Below are positions 1 to 8,646 of a DNA stretch of 64,000 bases, piece by piece. The notes beneath the pieces are model-generated. The model did not search any database, was not told the origin of the DNA, and saw only the letters and a list, made by a program, of their open reading frames with translations. Made by a program: the position numbers and the translations under genes. The first letter of the stretch is position 1; every line of letters begins with the position of its first letter. Origin of the DNA: Colwellia sp. 75C3 (lineage in GTDB: Bacteria > Pseudomonadota > Gammaproteobacteria > Enterobacterales > Alteromonadaceae); assembly GCF_002836255.1 (NCBI RefSeq), contig NZ_PJAU01000032.1, positions 372,001 through 436,000 of the forward strand. The letters run 5' to 3'.

Positions 1-122
1 CGTTAATCGCTTGTGCATTAGAAGTATACTCATAGGTTAGCTAGGAAAAAGAGTTAAAACTCTGTACCATCACTAGTACAACGTTTTCACCTTAAAATTT
101 TACGTCAGGCTGATATAGTTTT

Positions 123-665
123 ATGAAATTAGTTACAAAATATACCCTTATCCTTTCCAGCATATTCTTAGCAAGTTGTGTGAATCAAAATACAAAAATT
201 GCCGCTAATATCATGCCCACCACAAACCCTTGCACCAAGCTCGACTTACTTAAAAGTGCTTATTATGATGATTTCACTCAATTAAAAGAGATCAAAATGA
301 AAGGTAGAGTGAGTAATGTATGGAAAGCTAAATATCAACTTTTTGGTGAAAATTGCCAAGTATTTACATGGGGTGGAAAACAACATACGTATTCTTGTAG
401 TTTAGTTGCCCCTGATGAAGAAACAGCACAACGATATTATCAAGGTGCTAAAAGAGTTACCCAAGAGTGTTTAGGTGAAAAGTGGACATTAGAGGAAAGT
501 AATAGAGTTCATGATGACGGTATGAAAACAAGCTTTACTAATCATGATGCTAAACCGAGTGAGAAGGTCACCTTTTCAACACACTTAGTCCCTACTTCGG
601 GGTTATTCTCGACAACATGGACAATTTTCTATTATGTAGGAAATATTTCACAGCCAAAAAAATAA
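123..665 (+). CDS. Hypothetical lipoprotein, 180 aa
   Basis: The protein begins with a short basic stretch, a hydrophobic segment and a lipobox (L-A-S-C) with the lipidated cysteine at residue 19, so it should be a membrane-anchored lipoprotein. The rest is polar and holds several further cysteines (in the C-T-K, N-C-Q, S-C-S and E-C-L contexts), which suggests disulfides in the periplasm. I do not recognise the family. It stands alone, convergent with pilU, and shares a bidirectional hairpin terminator with it. The ATG at 123 is the only start that gives a complete signal peptide. Confidence 0.7.
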   Translation: MKLVTKYTLILSSIFLASCVNQNTKIAANIMPTTNPCTKLDLLKSAYYDDFTQLKEIKMKGRVSNVWKAKYQLFGENCQVFTWGGKQHTYSCSLVAPDEETAQRYYQGAKRVTQECLGEKWTLEESNRVHDDGMKTSFTNHDAKPSEKVTFSTHLVPTSGLFSTTWTIFYYVGNISQPKK

Positions 666-770
666 ATCACTGGTTGAGCCCTATTTAAACTGGCTATAAA
701 ATAATAGCCATAACATATTCGATAAATAAATATTTTTAGATTTATTGTTGTCTTTATGGCCGAAAACAAA

Positions 771-809
771 AAAGCTGATAGTCACTTATCTAAAGTCGCT
801 ATCAGCTTT
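771..809 (-). terminator. Hairpin terminator between the lipoprotein gene and pilU
   Basis: Perfect 11-bp inverted repeat: AAAGCTGATAG at 771-781 pairs with CTATCAGCTTT at 799-809. Read on the minus strand it is followed by a T run, so it fits as the terminator of pilT-pilU. It may also stop plus-strand transcripts. Confidence 0.75.
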
Positions 810-840
810 AATCATTTACTCTTTACAAATCATCGTAACG

Positions 841-1968
841 CTAATTTTCGTCAGGATCAAAACCATCTAAAGTTACACCAGATAAACCACCGGTACCGCC
901 TTGATCATTACTGCGTAATTTAATCATTAAACGTAAATCATTTGGCGAATCTGCATGATGTAATGCATCAGCATAGGTGATCATACCATTCTGGTAGTGA
1001 TTGAATAATGCCTGATCGAACGTTTGCATACCCAATTCTTTTGATTTTTCCATCACCTCTTTAATACCACCGATATCACCTTTTTTGATGAGTTCACTAA
1101 TATAAGGCGAGTTCAGTAAAATTTCGATAGCGGCTATTCGACTATGACCATCTTTTGTCGGTACTAGTTGCTGAGCAATAATGCCGCGTAAATTTAGCGC
1201 TAAATCAAATAACAGTTTTCCATGCTGGTCCGCAGGCACAAGGTGCATAATACGGTCAATCGCTTGGTTGGCATTGTTTGCATGCAAAGTAGCAATACAT
1301 AAGTGCCCTGTTTCGGCAAAACTAAGTGCATGCTCCATTATCTCTTGGTTTCGAATTTCACCAATCAAAATGACATCAGGTGCCTGACGTAAAGAACTTT
1401 GCAGTGCAGCATCAAATGATACGGTATCTAAGCCAACTTCACGTTGAGTAACCATACTTTTACCATGCTCATGAACAAATTCTACCGGGTCTTCAATAGT
1501 AAGAATATGGCCATAGGAATTACGGTTACGATAGCCTATCAATGATGCCATTGATGTCGACTTACCAGTACCCGTACCACCAACAAATAGCACTAAACCA
1601 CGTTTAGACATGACCACATCTTTTAGAATCGGAGGTAAGCCTAAATCATCAACGTCGGGAATATCTGTAACAATACGACGAACAACCATACCTGCCATAT
1701 CACGTTGCCAAAAGGCAGAGATACGAAAACGACCGATATCATCTATTTGAATGGCGAAATTACATTCCTTTTCCGTATCAAATTGATTTATCTGTTTTTC
1801 ATTCATGGCGTCATAAACTAATGCTAATGACTGCTCAGCAGTCAATACCACTTCATCTATAGGCTGTAATTCACCATTTATTTTTGCGCTCACTGGTAAT
1901 TTAGCCGTAACAAACATATCAGAGGCGTCTTTTTTTACCATTCTTTCTAATAATTCATGAAGATTCAT
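841..1968 (-). CDS. pilU: Type IV pilus retraction ATPase-like protein PilU
   Basis: PilT/PilU-family secretion ATPase of 375 aa, the usual PilU length. The Walker A motif GGTGTGKST lies near residue 130, followed by the Asp box (TIEDPVEF), Walker B (VILIGEIR) and the His box (GHLCIATLHANNA). The C-terminus has the PilU-type ELGMQTFDQALF segment and a glycine-rich tail. PilU works as an accessory ATPase at the cytoplasmic base of the type IV pilus and needs PilT to drive retraction. It lies about 60 nt downstream of pilT on the same strand, so the two are probably co-transcribed. Confidence 0.93.
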   Translation of the reverse strand: MNLHELLERMVKKDASDMFVTAKLPVSAKINGELQPIDEVVLTAEQSLALVYDAMNEKQINQFDTEKECNFAIQIDDIGRFRISAFWQRDMAGMVVRRIVTDIPDVDDLGLPPILKDVVMSKRGLVLFVGGTGTGKSTSMASLIGYRNRNSYGHILTIEDPVEFVHEHGKSMVTQREVGLDTVSFDAALQSSLRQAPDVILIGEIRNQEIMEHALSFAETGHLCIATLHANNANQAIDRIMHLVPADQHGKLLFDLALNLRGIIAQQLVPTKDGHSRIAAIEILLNSPYISELIKKGDIGGIKEVMEKSKELGMQTFDQALFNHYQNGMITYADALHHADSPNDLRLMIKLRSNDQGGTGGLSGVTLDGFDPDEN

Positions 1969-2030
1969 TTATTATCCTCTATTCCATTCAGTTCTACATT
2001 CAAAAACACGCATTCTTAAAAAACTGAGTC

Positions 2031-3074
2031 TTAAAATCCTGAAAATTGATTTTTATCAGTCGCTTTTTCCATTGCATGTTGTTTAGTGATCATGCCTCGG
2101 TTAACAAGCCCTTGTAAACATTGATCCATAGTTTGCATGCCATGTTGCATCCCTGTTTGAATCGCAGAGTACATTTGAGCAATTTTATCTTCGCGAATAA
2201 GGTTTCGAATAGCCGGAACCCCAATCATAATTTCATGGGCTGCAACACGGCCACCACCCACTTTTTTAATTAGGCATTGTGAGATTACCGCGCGAAGTGA
2301 TTCTGACAACATTGAGCGAACCATAGATTTTTCTTCGCCTGGAAATACATCAATAATACGGTCAATAGTTTTTGGTGCTGAGGTGGTATGCAAGGTACCA
2401 AACACTAAATGGCCTGTTTCTGCTGCGGTCATAGCTAAACGGATAGTTTCTAAATCACGCATTTCGCCGACTAAGATAACATCGGGATCTTCACGTAATG
2501 CAGAGCGTAGTGCCGCTGAAAAGCTCAACGTATCACGGTGAACTTCCCTTTGGTTAATTAGGCATTTTTTGTTTTCATGGACAAATTCTATTGGATCTTC
2601 AATAGTTAAAATGTGATCGTTTTTATTATCATTAATGTAATCAACCATTGCCGCTAGCGTGGTTGACTTACCCGAGCCCGTTGGCCCGGTAACTAACACT
2701 AAGCCACGTGGTGTATCGGATATTTCACGGAATATGTCAGGACAGCCTAAATCATCAAGTGAAAGGATTTTACTTGGGATGGTACGAAATACCGCGGCAG
2801 GGCCTCGATTTTGATTAAAGGCATTCACCCTGAAGCGTGCTAAGTTAGGTACTTCAAAGGAGAAATCGACCTCTAAGTTCTCTTCATATTCTTTACGTTG
2901 GCGATCATTCATAATGTCATATACTAAAGCATTGACATCTTTAGCATCAAACGCCGGAATATTAAGTTTACGTACATCGCCATCAACACGAATAGCTGGT
3001 GGTGTGCCTGTTGATAAATGTAAATCTGATGCGTCATGTTGCACACTAAATGCAAGTAGTTCGGTAATATCCAT
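2031..3074 (-). CDS. pilT: Type IV pilus twitching motility ATPase PilT
   Basis: Hexameric retraction ATPase that depolymerises type IV pili. Walker A is GPTGSGKST, Walker B is VILVGEMRD, the His box is GHLVFGTLHTTSA, and the C-terminus has the PilT signature AIRNLIRE. The open frame extends to 3107, but the ATG at 3074 (MDITELLAFSV) matches the normal PilT N-terminus and has a GAGG-like Shine-Dalgarno element about 7 nt upstream, so I use it. The protein is 347 aa, normal for PilT. It is divergent from yggS, as in many gammaproteobacteria, and heads the pilT-pilU pair. Confidence 0.95.
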   Translation of the reverse strand: MDITELLAFSVQHDASDLHLSTGTPPAIRVDGDVRKLNIPAFDAKDVNALVYDIMNDRQRKEYEENLEVDFSFEVPNLARFRVNAFNQNRGPAAVFRTIPSKILSLDDLGCPDIFREISDTPRGLVLVTGPTGSGKSTTLAAMVDYINDNKNDHILTIEDPIEFVHENKKCLINQREVHRDTLSFSAALRSALREDPDVILVGEMRDLETIRLAMTAAETGHLVFGTLHTTSAPKTIDRIIDVFPGEEKSMVRSMLSESLRAVISQCLIKKVGGGRVAAHEIMIGVPAIRNLIREDKIAQMYSAIQTGMQHGMQTMDQCLQGLVNRGMITKQHAMEKATDKNQFSGF

Positions 3075-3141
3075 AAAAGCCTCTTTGTATAGGGCGATAA
3101 AAAACAATAATCATATTATCTTTTATCGATAATTATTTAAT

Positions 3142-3186
3142 AAGTAATAATCTACTAGGTAATAATCTAATAGGTAATAATGTTAT
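3142..3186. repeat. Three imperfect 15-bp tandem repeats between pilT and yggS
   Basis: Units at 3142-3156, 3157-3171 and 3172-3186 share the core A(A/G)GTAATAAT followed by a 5-base variable end, and a partial fourth unit follows. They fill the divergent pilT/yggS intergenic region. The repeat is directly visible; any regulatory role is a guess. Confidence 0.7.
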
Positions 3187-3241
3187 AGGTTATACTAACC
3201 AGAAAATAAGATAAGTTAAAACAGTTCACTATATTTTACAT

Positions 3242-3271
3242 GACAACTTCAGACAACTTCAGACAACTTCA
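3242..3271. repeat. Three perfect 10-bp tandem repeats at the 5' end of yggS
   Basis: GACAACTTCA occurs three times in a row (3242-3251, 3252-3261, 3262-3271). The array lies between two in-frame candidate ATG codons (3240 and 3273). Because 10 is not a multiple of 3, a change in copy number would shift the frame if translation began at 3240, but would only change the leader if it begins at 3273. Confidence 0.8.
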
Positions 3272-3272
3272 C

Positions 3273-3989
3273 ATGATAAACATTAAAAATAACCTTGATA
3301 AAATTAAAGCGCAAATTCAACAAGCTTGCCAACAAAGTGACCGATTAATTCCAACTGCAGAATTATCAAAGCCATCTCCTGTATCACTACTGGCGGTTAG
3401 TAAAACTAAACCATCTGCACTTATTGAACAGGCTCATTTAGCTGGTCAAAATGATTTTGGTGAAAATTACCTGCAAGAAGCCGTAGAAAAAATAGCAGAA
3501 TTGGCACATTTAACCGATCTGACTTGGCACTTTATTGGCCCTATTCAATCGAATAAAACGAAGCAAATTGCCAGTAATTTCTCTTGGGTTCATAGTGTTG
3601 ACAGAGAGAAAATCGCACTGCGTTTAAATCAACACCTCGAAGATGATAATTGCCACAATACTCCGCTAAACATTTGTTTACAAGTGAATATTAGCAATGA
3701 AGACTCAAAGTCAGGTGTAAGTATTGAGCAGGTTTTTGCCCTCGCTAAAGTTGTTGATAATTGCGATAAACTCACCTTACGGGGTTTAATGGCTGTTCCC
3801 GAAAAAAATGCTCCTAAGTCCTGCTATGAAAGGATGCAGCAATTATTTACCCAACTTAAAGAAAAATATCCCAGCGTTGATACTCTCTCTCTAGGCATGT
3901 CTAATGATTTAGATAGCGCGGTAGCTCACGGTTCAACCATGGTAAGAATTGGCACTGCCATTTTTGGTGCCAGAGAAAACAAAATTTAA
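3273..3989 (+). CDS. yggS: YggS/YBL036C-family pyridoxal-phosphate homeostasis protein
   Basis: Single-domain PLP-binding TIM barrel of about 238 aa. The PLP lysine is in the LLAVSKTKP motif near the N-terminus, followed by FGENYLQEA, WHFIGPIQSNK and the C-terminal GMSNDLDSAVAHGSTMVRIGTAIFG block, all typical of the family. It binds PLP without known catalysis and keeps cytosolic PLP and amino-acid pools balanced. I chose the ATG at 3273 because MINIKNNL lines up with the family start; an upstream ATG at 3240 would add 11 residues encoded by the 10-bp repeat. No clear ribosome-binding site is seen for either. proC follows 26 nt later, a conserved pairing. Confidence 0.9.
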   Translation: MINIKNNLDKIKAQIQQACQQSDRLIPTAELSKPSPVSLLAVSKTKPSALIEQAHLAGQNDFGENYLQEAVEKIAELAHLTDLTWHFIGPIQSNKTKQIASNFSWVHSVDREKIALRLNQHLEDDNCHNTPLNICLQVNISNEDSKSGVSIEQVFALAKVVDNCDKLTLRGLMAVPEKNAPKSCYERMQQLFTQLKEKYPSVDTLSLGMSNDLDSAVAHGSTMVRIGTAIFGARENKI

Positions 3990-4015
3990 CAATTAATCGT
4001 TTAGGAACATCTCTT

Positions 4016-4840
4016 ATGAATAAAATAGCCTTTATCGGTGCCGGAAACATGGCACGCGCCATCATTATTGGTTTAGTGAACTCTGGCATTACTCCCCAAG
4101 ACATTATAGTCGCAAACCCTTCTGAAGCTAAGAGACTCAATCTAGCTAAAGAATTCGGCGTTTTACAAACTGATGATAATATCAAAGCCAGTGAGTTCGC
4201 AGATATTATTGTACTTTGCGTTAAGCCACACTTTATTGCCGATGTTTGTCAACAAATAAGCCAGGCTATTAATATCGCAGGAAAGTTATTTATTTCTGTT
4301 GCGGCAGGTACAACGGTTGAACAAATTCAATCTGCTTTAGCAAAAGACAACACAAAAAACCTTGCTCCTGTTGTACGTGTTATGCCTAATACTCCTTCTC
4401 AACTAGGTTTAGGCATGAGTGGTCTCTATGCTTCAAATGAAGTTAACGCTGAGCAAAAGTCCAATGCAGAAAAAATAACCAATGCGGTAGGTAAAAGTAT
4501 TTGGCTAGACACTGAAAATAAGATTAATGATATTATTGCGGTTGCAGGCTCTGCGCCAGCTTATTACTTCTTATTCATGGAAGCCATGGAAAAACATGCA
4601 ATACAATTAGGTTTTACGCCAGAAGAAAGTCGTATGTTAGTACAGCAAACAGCACTTGGTTCGACACAAATGGTTGCACATAATACCGATGTAGATATAA
4701 GTACTTTACGTGCTAATGTTACTTCCAAAGGTGGTACAACACATGCGGCAATTGAACAATTTAAAGATGACGGTATAGATGAAATAGTTAAAAATGCTAT
4801 GAACGCCGCCATTGTTCGTGCTGAAGAAATGGCTAAATAA
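4016..4840 (+). CDS. proC: Pyrroline-5-carboxylate reductase
   Basis: Catalyses the last step of proline synthesis, NAD(P)H-dependent reduction of 1-pyrroline-5-carboxylate. The N-terminal Rossmann motif is GAGNMARA, the middle has VMPNTPSQLG, and the C-terminal ProC signature reads RANVTSKGGTTHAAIE. The 274-aa length is typical. A GGA-containing ribosome-binding site precedes the ATG. It sits between yggS and yggT, a common gammaproteobacterial order, and is probably in one operon with them. Confidence 0.95.
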   Translation: MNKIAFIGAGNMARAIIIGLVNSGITPQDIIVANPSEAKRLNLAKEFGVLQTDDNIKASEFADIIVLCVKPHFIADVCQQISQAINIAGKLFISVAAGTTVEQIQSALAKDNTKNLAPVVRVMPNTPSQLGLGMSGLYASNEVNAEQKSNAEKITNAVGKSIWLDTENKINDIIAVAGSAPAYYFLFMEAMEKHAIQLGFTPEESRMLVQQTALGSTQMVAHNTDVDISTLRANVTSKGGTTHAAIEQFKDDGIDEIVKNAMNAAIVRAEEMAK

Positions 4841-4910
4841 ACGTTGTAAATTAACAATTTAAACAATCTGTTATAAATTAATATAATTCAAATTAATTAG
4901 AGGAAAAACA

Positions 4911-5456
4911 ATGGAAGCACTTATTTATTTGCTTAGATTCGCCTTCGATGCTTTGTTAATGATTTTAATCATGCGTGTATGGCTACAATGGGTTAAAGCC
5001 GATTTTTATAATCCATTAAGCCAATTTATTGTTAAAGTAAGTAATCCGTTAGTGATACCACTGCGCCGAATCATTCCAGGTCTAGGCGGTATAGATTTAG
5101 CTACGATTCTAATAGCCTATATCGTAGCAACATTAAAGTTTGTTACTCTCGCGGCTTTATCAGGTGAAAGCTTAGGTTTCTTAGCCTTTTACATTGGTTT
5201 ATTAGTGTTATTAAAACAAGCAGGATTTCTACTGTTTGTTCTTATGATTATTATGGCCATTATGAGTTGGGTTGTTCAAGGCTATAATGCAACGTTAATG
5301 GTGCTTAGCCAATTAACTGAACCATTTTTAAATCCTATTCGCAAAATAATTCCAAATATGGGTGGTTTAGATTTATCCATGTTGTTGGCATTCTTGGCGA
5401 TGAATGTAATTAATATTTTACTTTCTAACTCGTTACCTTATTGGGGCGCGTTGTAA
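4911..5456 (+). CDS. yggT: YggT family membrane protein
   Basis: 181 aa with two repeated YGGT units. Each carries a hydrophobic helix pair around an NPL/NPI...PLRRIIPGLGGIDL-type motif (the second copy reads NPIRKIIPNMGGLDL). Roughly four membrane segments are predicted, so it is an inner-membrane protein. The role is not firmly known; the family has been linked to osmotic tolerance and membrane insertion or division in other bacteria. AGAGG lies 8 nt before the ATG. Confidence 0.9.
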   Translation: MEALIYLLRFAFDALLMILIMRVWLQWVKADFYNPLSQFIVKVSNPLVIPLRRIIPGLGGIDLATILIAYIVATLKFVTLAALSGESLGFLAFYIGLLVLLKQAGFLLFVLMIIMAIMSWVVQGYNATLMVLSQLTEPFLNPIRKIIPNMGGLDLSMLLAFLAMNVINILLSNSLPYWGAL

Positions 5457-5552
5457 GGTATTAGCATAGAAAACCTTTTTTTGACTCTGTTCTATACTAA
5501 AGTAATGATATAGAGCAGTACCTAATCCTGTGTACTTTTTTTGGGGATCCAC

Positions 5553-5993
5553 ATGAAAACTTCAATCATCAAACTACTTATTGCATTTAGCCTTAGTGTG
5601 TTTTTTATGGCCAGTGTTAGCGCTGAAAACATGAAAAAACTAGGCTCGATGAATGTACATTACATGGCTATCGGTTCAACCTTTTTTACGCCTGAAATTG
5701 CTAAAGCCTACGGTATTACACGAAGTCGTTACAATGGTTTAATCAATATTTCCGTATTAGATAATAGCCAAAAAGGTAACCCTGCGAAAACAGTTAGCAT
5801 TACCGGTAAAGCCAAAAATAACTTAGGACAATTTAAAGATTTAGACTTTAAAGAAGTCAAAGAGGCCGGTGCTATTTATTATCTTGCTCAAGTCAACTAT
5901 AGCAATGAAGAAACACTTCATTTTGATATCATGATTAATGATGGCAAAGAAAAGCAACAATTAAAATTTTCGCAAACCTTCTATGTAGATTAG
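5553..5993 (+). CDS. DUF4426 domain-containing periplasmic protein
   Basis: About 146 aa with a Sec signal peptide ending near A-S-V-S-A-E. The mature part resembles the DUF4426 family, with an early segment about a negative or low-temperature-type 'MNVHYMAIGSTFFTPEIA' block and a C-terminal beta-rich part. The function is unknown. The family commonly sits beside rdgB and hemW in this group, as here. The ATG at 5553 follows a GGGG ribosome-binding site; the frame also opens with a TTG at 5541 that I reject. It is followed by a clear terminator. Confidence 0.8.
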   Translation: MKTSIIKLLIAFSLSVFFMASVSAENMKKLGSMNVHYMAIGSTFFTPEIAKAYGITRSRYNGLINISVLDNSQKGNPAKTVSITGKAKNNLGQFKDLDFKEVKEAGAIYYLAQVNYSNEETLHFDIMINDGKEKQQLKFSQTFYVD

Positions 5994-6020
5994 TCCGCAG
6001 GTGATTTTTTGCTAATGATG

Positions 6021-6046
6021 AAAGAGCCTTAACAGGCTCTTTTTTT
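6021..6046 (+). terminator. Rho-independent terminator after the DUF4426 gene
   Basis: AAAGAGCC and GGCTCTTT form a perfect stem around a 6-nt loop, followed by a run of seven or more T residues. Confidence 0.9.
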
Positions 6047-6127
6047 ATTGTTAAATTTAGCGAATCAACGGTATCTAGGATAGAATAGCGCCATTAATAA
6101 AACACGAAATAGCCACAGGTAATCGTC

Positions 6128-6739
6128 ATGTCCAAAGTTGTATTAGCTACCGGAAATCAAGGTAAAGTTAAAGAATTAGCCCACTTACTCGCTGAGCAAT
6201 CAATCGAAATAGTACCGCAAAGTGAGTTTGATGTGCCTGAAGTTGCCGAAACTGGCACTACCTTTGTAGAAAATGCCATTATTAAAGCCCGTCATGCGGC
6301 AAAGATTACCGGCTTACCTGCTATTGCTGATGACTCAGGTTTAGAAGTAGATGCGCTAAATGGTGCACCTGGTGTCTATTCAGCGAGATACGCCGCAGAT
6401 ATCACTGAAGGTCCAGTAACAGATGATGACAATACCAACAAGTTATTGGCTGCATTAGCCAATACCCCTGATGGTCAAAGAACGGCTCGTTTTCATTGTG
6501 TCCTCGTTTATATGAAACATGAAAATGATCCAACACCTCTTATTTGTCACGGTGTATGGCAAGGCTCTATCTCTAGAAGCAAACAAGGCGAACAAGGGTT
6601 TGGCTATGATCCTGTTTTTTGGCAAAACGATTTACAAATGTCTTCTGCACAGTTATCGCGTGAAGTGAAAAACAAGTTAAGTCATCGTGGTCAAGCATTA
6701 GCTAAGTTGGTTGAAAAACTAGCGCTAGCTGCATTATAA
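6128..6739 (+). CDS. rdgB: XTP/dITP diphosphatase (RdgB/HAM1 family)
   Basis: Nucleotide-pool sanitising pyrophosphatase that hydrolyses dITP, dXTP and XTP to monophosphates. The N-terminal substrate loop ATGNQGKVKEL is followed by the conserved ADDSGLEVDALNGAPGVYSAR block, then the C-terminal GFGYDPVF and SHRGQAL motifs. The 203-aa length is normal. hemW starts 23 nt downstream, the usual partner. Confidence 0.95.
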   Translation: MSKVVLATGNQGKVKELAHLLAEQSIEIVPQSEFDVPEVAETGTTFVENAIIKARHAAKITGLPAIADDSGLEVDALNGAPGVYSARYAADITEGPVTDDDNTNKLLAALANTPDGQRTARFHCVLVYMKHENDPTPLICHGVWQGSISRSKQGEQGFGYDPVFWQNDLQMSSAQLSREVKNKLSHRGQALAKLVEKLALAAL

Positions 6740-6762
6740 AAGAGAATCCGAGCCATTTACTT

Positions 6763-7929
6763 ATGTTAGAACTGTTAGAAAATCAGCCCCTTTCGCTGTA
6801 TATTCATATTCCATGGTGTGTGGAGAAGTGCCCTTATTGTGACTTTAATTCACATGCCGTTAAAAGTGCTATTCCTGAGCAGGATTATGTCGCCGCCTTA
6901 ATTGCCGATTTAGATGAAGATATTGAACGTTTTGGCTTAAGCAATAGACCTTTACATTCCATATTTATTGGTGGCGGAACACCGAGTTTATTTTCGGCTG
7001 CCTCGATTAAAAGTATACTAAAGCAGGTACTTAGTCGATTTGACCATAAAGTAGATATAGAGATCACTCTAGAAGCAAATCCTGGTACTGTTGAAGCCGA
7101 TAAATTTATTGGTTTTTTTGATGCGGGGGTTAACCGGCTTTCTATCGGCGTACAAAGTTTTTCTTCTGATAAATTAATTAAACTAGGTCGGATCCATGAT
7201 AGTGACCAAGCTAAAGTAGCAGCAAAATTAGCAACTGAAAGTGGCGTAACCAGTTTTAATTTAGATTTAATGCATGGTTTGCCTAACCAATCATTAGATA
7301 ATGCCCTTGATGATCTTAAAACAGCTATCAGTCTCAATCCTAATCATATCTCGTGGTATCAATTAACTATTGAGCCTAATACCATTTTCCATTCTAAGCC
7401 GCCTAAATTACCGGTAGATGATATTTTATGGGAGATTCAAGATCAGGGTGTCAAACTACTCAATGAGGCGGGTTATCAGCAGTATGAAATTTCTGCCTAC
7501 GCTAAACCCGGCTATCAATGTCAGCATAATTTAAATTATTGGCAATATGGTGACTACCTTGGCATTGGTTGCGGTGCTCATGGAAAAATCACCGATAGTC
7601 GAACACAAAAAATAATGCGTACAATTAAAGTAAAGCATCCTAAAGGTTATTTAGATCCAAGCCGTGATTTCTTAGATCAATTATCTGAAGTTGATGAAAG
7701 TGAACGCCCTTTTGAGTTCATGATGAACCAACTAAGACTGCACAGTGCTTTTAGTATTGGGCAGTTTCAAAACAGTACGGGTCTTAATATAAACTCGGTA
7801 TTACCTTTGCTTAAAAAAGCGCAACAAAGAGAACTGATGGTTTGTGAAGTGATAGACAATGAAGAGCATTGGCTAGTAACTCAAACAGGACAACGATATT
7901 TAAATGACTTGTTGGAAATATTCTTATGA
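6763..7929 (+). CDS. hemW: Radical SAM heme chaperone HemW
   Basis: HemW (formerly YggW) resembles oxygen-independent coproporphyrinogen oxidase but acts as a heme chaperone. The radical SAM cluster motif is CVEKCPYCDF at about residues 19-28, followed by the GGGTPS and GVQSF SAM-binding motifs and the HemW C-terminal domain. The 388-aa length is standard. The stop overlaps the tadA start in an ATGA arrangement, so the two genes are translationally coupled. Confidence 0.93.
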   Translation: MLELLENQPLSLYIHIPWCVEKCPYCDFNSHAVKSAIPEQDYVAALIADLDEDIERFGLSNRPLHSIFIGGGTPSLFSAASIKSILKQVLSRFDHKVDIEITLEANPGTVEADKFIGFFDAGVNRLSIGVQSFSSDKLIKLGRIHDSDQAKVAAKLATESGVTSFNLDLMHGLPNQSLDNALDDLKTAISLNPNHISWYQLTIEPNTIFHSKPPKLPVDDILWEIQDQGVKLLNEAGYQQYEISAYAKPGYQCQHNLNYWQYGDYLGIGCGAHGKITDSRTQKIMRTIKVKHPKGYLDPSRDFLDQLSEVDESERPFEFMMNQLRLHSAFSIGQFQNSTGLNINSVLPLLKKAQQRELMVCEVIDNEEHWLVTQTGQRYLNDLLEIFL

Positions 7930-8474
7930 TAGAGCCGTCTTCTGAAAATTCACTATTGACGGTCAGCACAGAAGAACAAAGTCAGCTTGATTTAGCTTTT
8001 ATGCAAAGAGCCTTTGAATTAGCACAACAAGCTGAACAACATGATGAAATACCTGTTGGCGCTGTTGTAGTACACCAAGGAAAAATTATTGGTGAAGGTT
8101 TTAATCAGTCAATCATGCTTAACGACCCATCAAGTCATGCTGAGATGAATGCCATCAGACAGGCCGGTGAGTTTATTCATAACTATCGATTACTGGACTG
8201 CACATTATACGTAACGTTAGAGCCCTGCCCTATGTGTGCAGGCCTACTGGTACATAGTCGAATCAATCGCTTAGTTTATGCGTGTAGCGATCTTAAAACG
8301 GGTGCAGCTGGCAGTGCTTTTAACTTAGTTAATAACCCACAGTTAAATCATCAATTAGAAGTACATTCAGGCATATTGCAAGAAGAGTGTAGTCAGCTAC
8401 TTTCTTCCTTTTTTAAACGACGTAGAAAAGAAAAGAAACAAGCCAAACAAGCCGCTAACAACACCGTAATTTAA
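7926..8474 (+). CDS. tadA: tRNA-specific adenosine deaminase TadA
   Basis: Deaminates A34 to inosine in tRNA-Arg(ACG). The zinc deaminase signature is complete: HAEMNAI supplies the zinc ligand and catalytic Glu, and PCPMCAG gives the two Cys ligands. There is a roughly 25-residue N-terminal extension relative to E. coli TadA and a very basic C-terminal tail (KRRRKEKKQAK). The ATG overlaps the hemW stop. Confidence 0.93.
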   Translation: MIEPSSENSLLTVSTEEQSQLDLAFMQRAFELAQQAEQHDEIPVGAVVVHQGKIIGEGFNQSIMLNDPSSHAEMNAIRQAGEFIHNYRLLDCTLYVTLEPCPMCAGLLVHSRINRLVYACSDLKTGAAGSAFNLVNNPQLNHQLEVHSGILQEECSQLLSSFFKRRRKEKKQAKQAANNTVI

Positions 8475-8646
8475 GCTAAATATCGTCATCAACTATTACG
8501 ATTAGGAATAGTTGTTAAATTGATGGCGAATATTGAACATTGTGCTAACTTATAAGTATCCCTTTTATTATTGGTTATTCTTGTTCTATAACTAATTAAT
8601 AATTAAAAAGTTATCAATTATATACCTGGCTCATGGAAAGAACCCT

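Noticed and set aside
6885..7337. 150-codon antisense frame in hemW
   Set aside because: It is a shadow of a well-supported gene, with no ribosome-binding site and no family-like sequence. Similar antisense frames occur in proC, purL, cinA and others.
8490..8514. Inverted repeat CAACTATT/AATAGTTG after tadA as a terminator
   Set aside because: The stem is short and AT-rich and no T run follows. It is too weak to list as a terminator.
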